Assembly (NCBI RefSeq): GCF_900115925.1
Contig: NZ_FOYF01000003.1
Coordinates: 1-64,000 of the forward strand
DNA length: 64,000 bases
Source of the DNA: Bacillus sp. cl95
GTDB lineage: Bacteria; Bacillota; Bacilli; Bacillales; Cytobacillaceae
Reading direction: 5' to 3'
The notes beneath the pieces are model-generated. The model worked only from the letters and a program-made list of their open reading frames with translations. It had not been told where the DNA came from and did no database searches. Below, in pieces: positions 61,139 through 64,000 of this stretch (within the stretch, counting starts at the first letter, position 1; each line of letters opens with the position of its first letter). The translations under genes and the position numbers were made by a program.

Positions 61139-61402
61139 ATGTTGGGGAAAAAATTCCTTGTTATTTTTCTTATATTAGTTTGGCTCTTTTATGCGATCGG
61201 CTTCGCACTTTTTGGAATCTTGGGATTTGTTGCGGAGGCTTCAGAACAAGGCTTTAGAAGGACACTTTGTGGAATTGAAGATTGTAGTACAGCAGGATTT
61301 ATATATTCGGTTGCTTGGCTTTGTGGAATGATCATCGTCATTTATGTATTACCTCCGATACTTGCCATTCTGTACTTTCGAAAAAGAAAGAAGAATAGAT
61401 AA
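61139..61402 (+). CDS. small membrane protein, unknown function
   Basis: An 87-residue protein with two helices (about 5-29 and 50-75) and a loop with two Cys (TLCGIEDC) that could form a disulphide outside the cell. It ends in basic RKRKKNR. AGAGGTG lies seven bases before the ATG at 61139. Own terminator. Not recognised. Confidence 0.68.
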   Translation: MLGKKFLVIFLILVWLFYAIGFALFGILGFVAEASEQGFRRTLCGIEDCSTAGFIYSVAWLCGMIIVIYVLPPILAILYFRKRKKNR

Positions 61403-61406
61403 AATA

Positions 61407-61440
61407 AAAAAACATTGGACATGACTGCCCAATGTTTTTT
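61407..61440. terminator. bidirectional terminator
   Basis: AAAAAACATTGG (61407-61418) pairs perfectly with CCAATGTTTTTT (61429-61440) and serves both converging genes. Confidence 0.88.
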
Positions 61441-61445
61441 GTGTG

Positions 61446-63080
61446 CTATAAAGTATTTTTGTAAAAAGTCAGCTGATTCTTGCCGTTTTCTTTTGATACA
61501 TATAAAGCTTGATCGGCATATCGCACCACCTGATAAAGCTCGATATCATCTGTTGGCCACAAGGCACACCCAATACTACAGCCGATGTTCACCATACTGC
61601 CTTCAATATGAAAAGGTTCATTTAAGGCGGCAATGATACGGTTTGCTACGAGTTTAATATTTTCTTGAGTAGGTTCCGAAAAAGTTTCTAGTAAAATAAC
61701 AAACTCGTCTCCACCCAACCGAAATACAAATTCGTGGCTGCGAATGCATCGCTTTAGACGGTTCGCAACAGCTTGTAACAAAACATCGCCATGATGATGA
61801 CCAAACGTGTCATTTACACTTTTAAATCCATCAAGGTCTATGTATAAAATTGCGTACGGATTTTGATTTTCATCAAATTCAGCTTTCTTCTTTTTCAGAT
61901 ATTCTTCGAGTGATAAGCGATTAGGCAGTCCAGTTAACTTATCTAGTTGAGCCAAGGATTCCATTTTATCAAGATCAGATTCTGTTTGAGTCAAAGTGGA
62001 AATGAGCTCACTTAACGAAGTAGAAAGGATTTTGATGTCGGTAATTCCTTCTTTTATGGGAACTTCGACTCTTTCACCGTTTCTTAATTTTTCAGCTGTT
62101 AAAGCCAATTGCTTCAGTGGATTAGAAATCATTCTTGCTAAAAACCATCCTATTATAGCGAAAAGGAAGGCAAAGAGAAATCCGATTAAGATCACTTTGT
62201 TTCTCAAATCTTTCACGCTCTTAAAGGCGATATCTTCAGGTTGTCTGATAAGGACAGACCATTCAAGACCGGGATAGTTTAAAAAACCGTCAGCCAAAGC
62301 ATATCCGGTTAAATAATGCTTGCCGTCAGGCCATTTCTCTAACTTCCAGTGACTCTTTCCTTGTTGTGCTTTCATAACGGATTCCATGTGGAGCGGCTTT
62401 CCAACCATGTCTTTTGGACCTAAAATCACCGTGTTATCTTTTTTGCTCACAATGAAAACATCGAGTTGTTCTTCTTTTTGTTGGATAGGTTTTATGATAG
62501 ATTTCTTTACTTCGTTCGCCCATTCCCAGCTAAAGTGAGCGGCAAGTACACCCTGGAAATTGCCTTCTTCATTATAGATAGGGGAACTGATGTCAACGAA
62601 TTGCAGCGGTTCACCACTTGGATTCGGCAACAACTTGGCCAACAAAACCGCATCATGCACATCGCCGATAAAAGTTTTGTCAGTAGCATTCTTAAAAACT
62701 GGACGCTCTGATATATCTGCCCCCAAAAGGATGTTGTCGGTTGAGGCCCGGACCATTCCTCTTGTATCTGTATAGCCAAGCCATGAATAAGAAGGGATGT
62801 TGGCTTTTAGTTCATTCACCAAGTCACTTACTTCTTCAATATCTTGAGGATTTTGTATCGTATCTAAATGACTTAAAACGGTGATTTCTCCATATCTTGA
62901 CCACATAAAATAATCTAATTGATCGGCAAGCTGATTCGCTTTCTCGTTAAGTGAAGCGCTTATCTGCTCTTCTGAGTTTTGGCCGGATTCTTTACTAATG
63001 ACGATACTGATGACAGCCGTAAAAATAATGATAAAAGCTGAAAAAATGAATGCAAAATAGGAACGTAAACTAATAGTCAT
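61446..63080 (-). CDS. dCache-HAMP-GGDEF diguanylate cyclase
   Basis: A 544-residue membrane-bound enzyme that makes cyclic di-GMP from two GTP. It has a first helix (about 8-29), an outside dCache sensor (about 35-290), a second helix (about 295-315), HAMP (about 315-368) and GGDEF (about 375-540). LDKLTGLPNRLSL, YIDLDGFKSVNDTFGHHHGD and RLGGDEFVILLETF (GGDEF 456-460) are intact, so it should be active. The product-inhibition site is R447-S-H-E450 instead of R-x-x-D, so feedback may be weak. The signal sensed is unknown. No clear ribosome binding site other than AGGGAGAAAG at 63090. Lone gene. Confidence 0.93.
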   Translation of the reverse strand: MTISLRSYFAFIFSAFIIIFTAVISIVISKESGQNSEEQISASLNEKANQLADQLDYFMWSRYGEITVLSHLDTIQNPQDIEEVSDLVNELKANIPSYSWLGYTDTRGMVRASTDNILLGADISERPVFKNATDKTFIGDVHDAVLLAKLLPNPSGEPLQFVDISSPIYNEEGNFQGVLAAHFSWEWANEVKKSIIKPIQQKEEQLDVFIVSKKDNTVILGPKDMVGKPLHMESVMKAQQGKSHWKLEKWPDGKHYLTGYALADGFLNYPGLEWSVLIRQPEDIAFKSVKDLRNKVILIGFLFAFLFAIIGWFLARMISNPLKQLALTAEKLRNGERVEVPIKEGITDIKILSTSLSELISTLTQTESDLDKMESLAQLDKLTGLPNRLSLEEYLKKKKAEFDENQNPYAILYIDLDGFKSVNDTFGHHHGDVLLQAVANRLKRCIRSHEFVFRLGGDEFVILLETFSEPTQENIKLVANRIIAALNEPFHIEGSMVNIGCSIGCALWPTDDIELYQVVRYADQALYVSKENGKNQLTFYKNTL

Positions 63081-63190
63081 AACTCTTTCTCCCTGATCGA
63101 CAATTTCTTTGTCTGTATTTGTCGAAATTTCTAAATCTATTATATAAGAGCAAGCAGGAAAGAAAAAGCACTTTTAATAATCATAGAAAA

Positions 63191-63220
63191 GGACAACTCT
63201 TCAAAATGAAGGAGTTGTCC
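63191..63220 (-). terminator. rho-independent terminator
   Basis: GGACAACTC (63191-63199) pairs with GAGTTGTCC (63212-63220). On the minus strand it is followed by TTTTCTATG. Confidence 0.8.
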
Positions 63221-63229
63221 ATACATAAT

Positions 63230-63616
63230 TTATGATCTGGCTAGGATTTTTGTTTTGAGATAATGATCAATCATGGAAATGGGAATAGAATCAAGGGGCA
63301 GGGGCCTAAGGGATATAATGGTTGTTGAGGGAATAAGAGAGTCTTTTTGGGCTTGCAGCAAGGATTTATACATGGCTTTTCCACCTACTGCATTAGCAGA
63401 GTGAATGGTTATGCGGTCTGCGAATAATTTATCTCTGATCATCCTTTGTACCAGCATGAATCCGTTTCTATAACGATCTACCAAATCATGGTCTAAAGAA
63501 AGATGTTCAATTTCAAACTTATGCAATAGCTCCAAACACTCGTCAATCGTTTCTGCTAAAACGTATCCATCTGGAGCAATTCGATAGTCATCTAGGAAAA
63601 CAGATATTTTCTTCAT
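63230..63616 (-). CDS. cyclic-phosphate processing receiver-domain protein
   Basis: A 128-residue stand-alone receiver-like protein. KKISVFLDDYRIAPDGYVLA (2-21), IEHLSLDHDLVDRYRNGFML (36-55) and RITIHSANAVGGKAMYKSLL mark the 'cyclic-phosphate processing receiver' (cPPR) family. The D-D pair and D-H-D resemble the acidic pocket of response-regulator receivers but without the phosphate site order of CheY. The family is predicted from genome context to handle cyclic phosphate ends of RNA or nucleotides; no direct proof is known to me. GGAGGATAAACA precedes the ATG. No conflict-system partner is seen in the window. Confidence 0.78.
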   Translation of the reverse strand: MKKISVFLDDYRIAPDGYVLAETIDECLELLHKFEIEHLSLDHDLVDRYRNGFMLVQRMIRDKLFADRITIHSANAVGGKAMYKSLLQAQKDSLIPSTTIISLRPLPLDSIPISMIDHYLKTKILARS

Positions 63617-64000
63617 TGTTTATCCTCCCACATCATTAGGGAGTGACTAAGAAAAGTCGAAATGCCCTTTATTTGTTACTCTAAAAGCTTAACACAATTT
63701 TGAGCGTCATAGTTTCAAATTCCAACAATGCTATTATTTCCCAACTTTTAAGCTGTCCATGGGTACTCTATAAAGAAGGAAAAAGAATCTGTTGATAATA
63801 TTTAACCTATAATGGAAGGAGATGAACGAATGTCATACTGAATTTCCTTTGTTTCTAATCCTTTCTGGAACTTATGTTGCACTATTAAACAATGTATGTT
63901 ATTCTAAGTAAGAATTATTTTTGTTTGTTCGTGAAGGATTGGTTAGTGATTCAACTTTCTGTCTTGAAGATTTGAGCAAGGATAGTAACACAATGTGTGC
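63617..64000. other. gene-free stretch at window end
   Basis: A 384-base stretch. AAGGAGATGAACGAATG (63817-63833) is a fine ribosome binding site plus ATG, but the frame stops after three codons (TCA TAC TGA). The adjacent frame FPLFLILSGTYVALLNNVCY stays open about 20 codons more, so a small gene may have been broken by a frameshift. Nothing else is supported. Confidence 0.35.

Overview
The window is from a low-GC, Gram-positive, endospore-forming bacterium of the Bacillaceae (Bacillus sensu lato). The evidence is a complete gerA-gerB-gerC germinant-receptor operon, a CotA-type spore-coat laccase, a YfiT/BstA-type bacillithiol transferase, a four-gene QoxABCD-type aa3 quinol oxidase operon, strong AGGAGG-type ribosome binding sites with frequent TTG and GTG starts, and typical rho-independent terminators. 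I see no rRNA, tRNA, CRISPR array, phage module, plasmid replicon or complete insertion sequence.

Layout. 1-5 kb: accessory genes (DUF3231 fragment, rifampin ADP-ribosyltransferase arr, SRPBCC protein, WapI-like immunity protein, small membrane proteins, SnoaL-like protein) set among copies of a dispersed hairpin repeat. 4.4-5.8 kb: a padR regulator with two half-size permeases behind a 34-bp palindromic operator. 6.3-9.7 kb: a DsbA/FrnE-like oxidoreductase whose first CxxC cysteine codon is TGA, an EamA transporter, a lipoprotein and an RpiR regulator divergent from a GH1 6-phospho-beta-glucosidase (9.9-11.4 kb). 11.5-18 kb: PhoD-like phosphatase, MATE exporter, prolyl-4-hydroxylase-like oxygenase, secreted DUF4015 glycoside-hydrolase-like protein. 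18-28 kb: small enzymes and unknowns, several broken (GDPD, two GNATs). 28.7-32.2 kb: TetR plus 14-TM drug exporter, and an AHSA1-ArsR pair. 32-36 kb: AlkZ-related protein, GNAT, DUF3934, aminoglycoside-phosphotransferase-like kinase. 36-40 kb: qoxABCD on the minus strand with a Rex-like box upstream. 40-46.9 kb: YfiT, GNAT, deoxyribosyltransferase-like protein, SET protein, TPR/winged-helix regulator, fused metallopeptidase. 46.9-55.3 kb: cotA and small accessory genes. 55.4-59.1 kb: the ger operon. 59.2-63.6 kb: ArsR with two AHSA1 proteins, TfoX-like protein, diguanylate cyclase, cPP-receiver protein.

The window reads as a chromosomal accessory region rich in one-gene units (six intact and two decayed GNAT acetyltransferases, five SRPBCC proteins, several DUF proteins), each often with its own terminator. 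Self-regulated resistance or stress modules recur: padR-permeases, tetR-MFS, AHSA1-arsR, arsR-AHSA1-AHSA1, each with recognisable palindromic operators over a sigma-A promoter.

The most notable signals are: (1) the in-frame TGA at the active-site CxxC of the DsbA-like protein, followed by a stable hairpin; (2) a dispersed terminator-like repeat family whose stems differ in sequence but keep pairing; (3) an identical palindromic element upstream of cotA and the DUF4015 gene; (4) a 21-bp tandem array next to a G-rich tract; (5) a nearly leaderless arsR transcript. Five broken reading frames in 64 kb mean that sequencing error must be excluded before biological meaning is given to any one of them.
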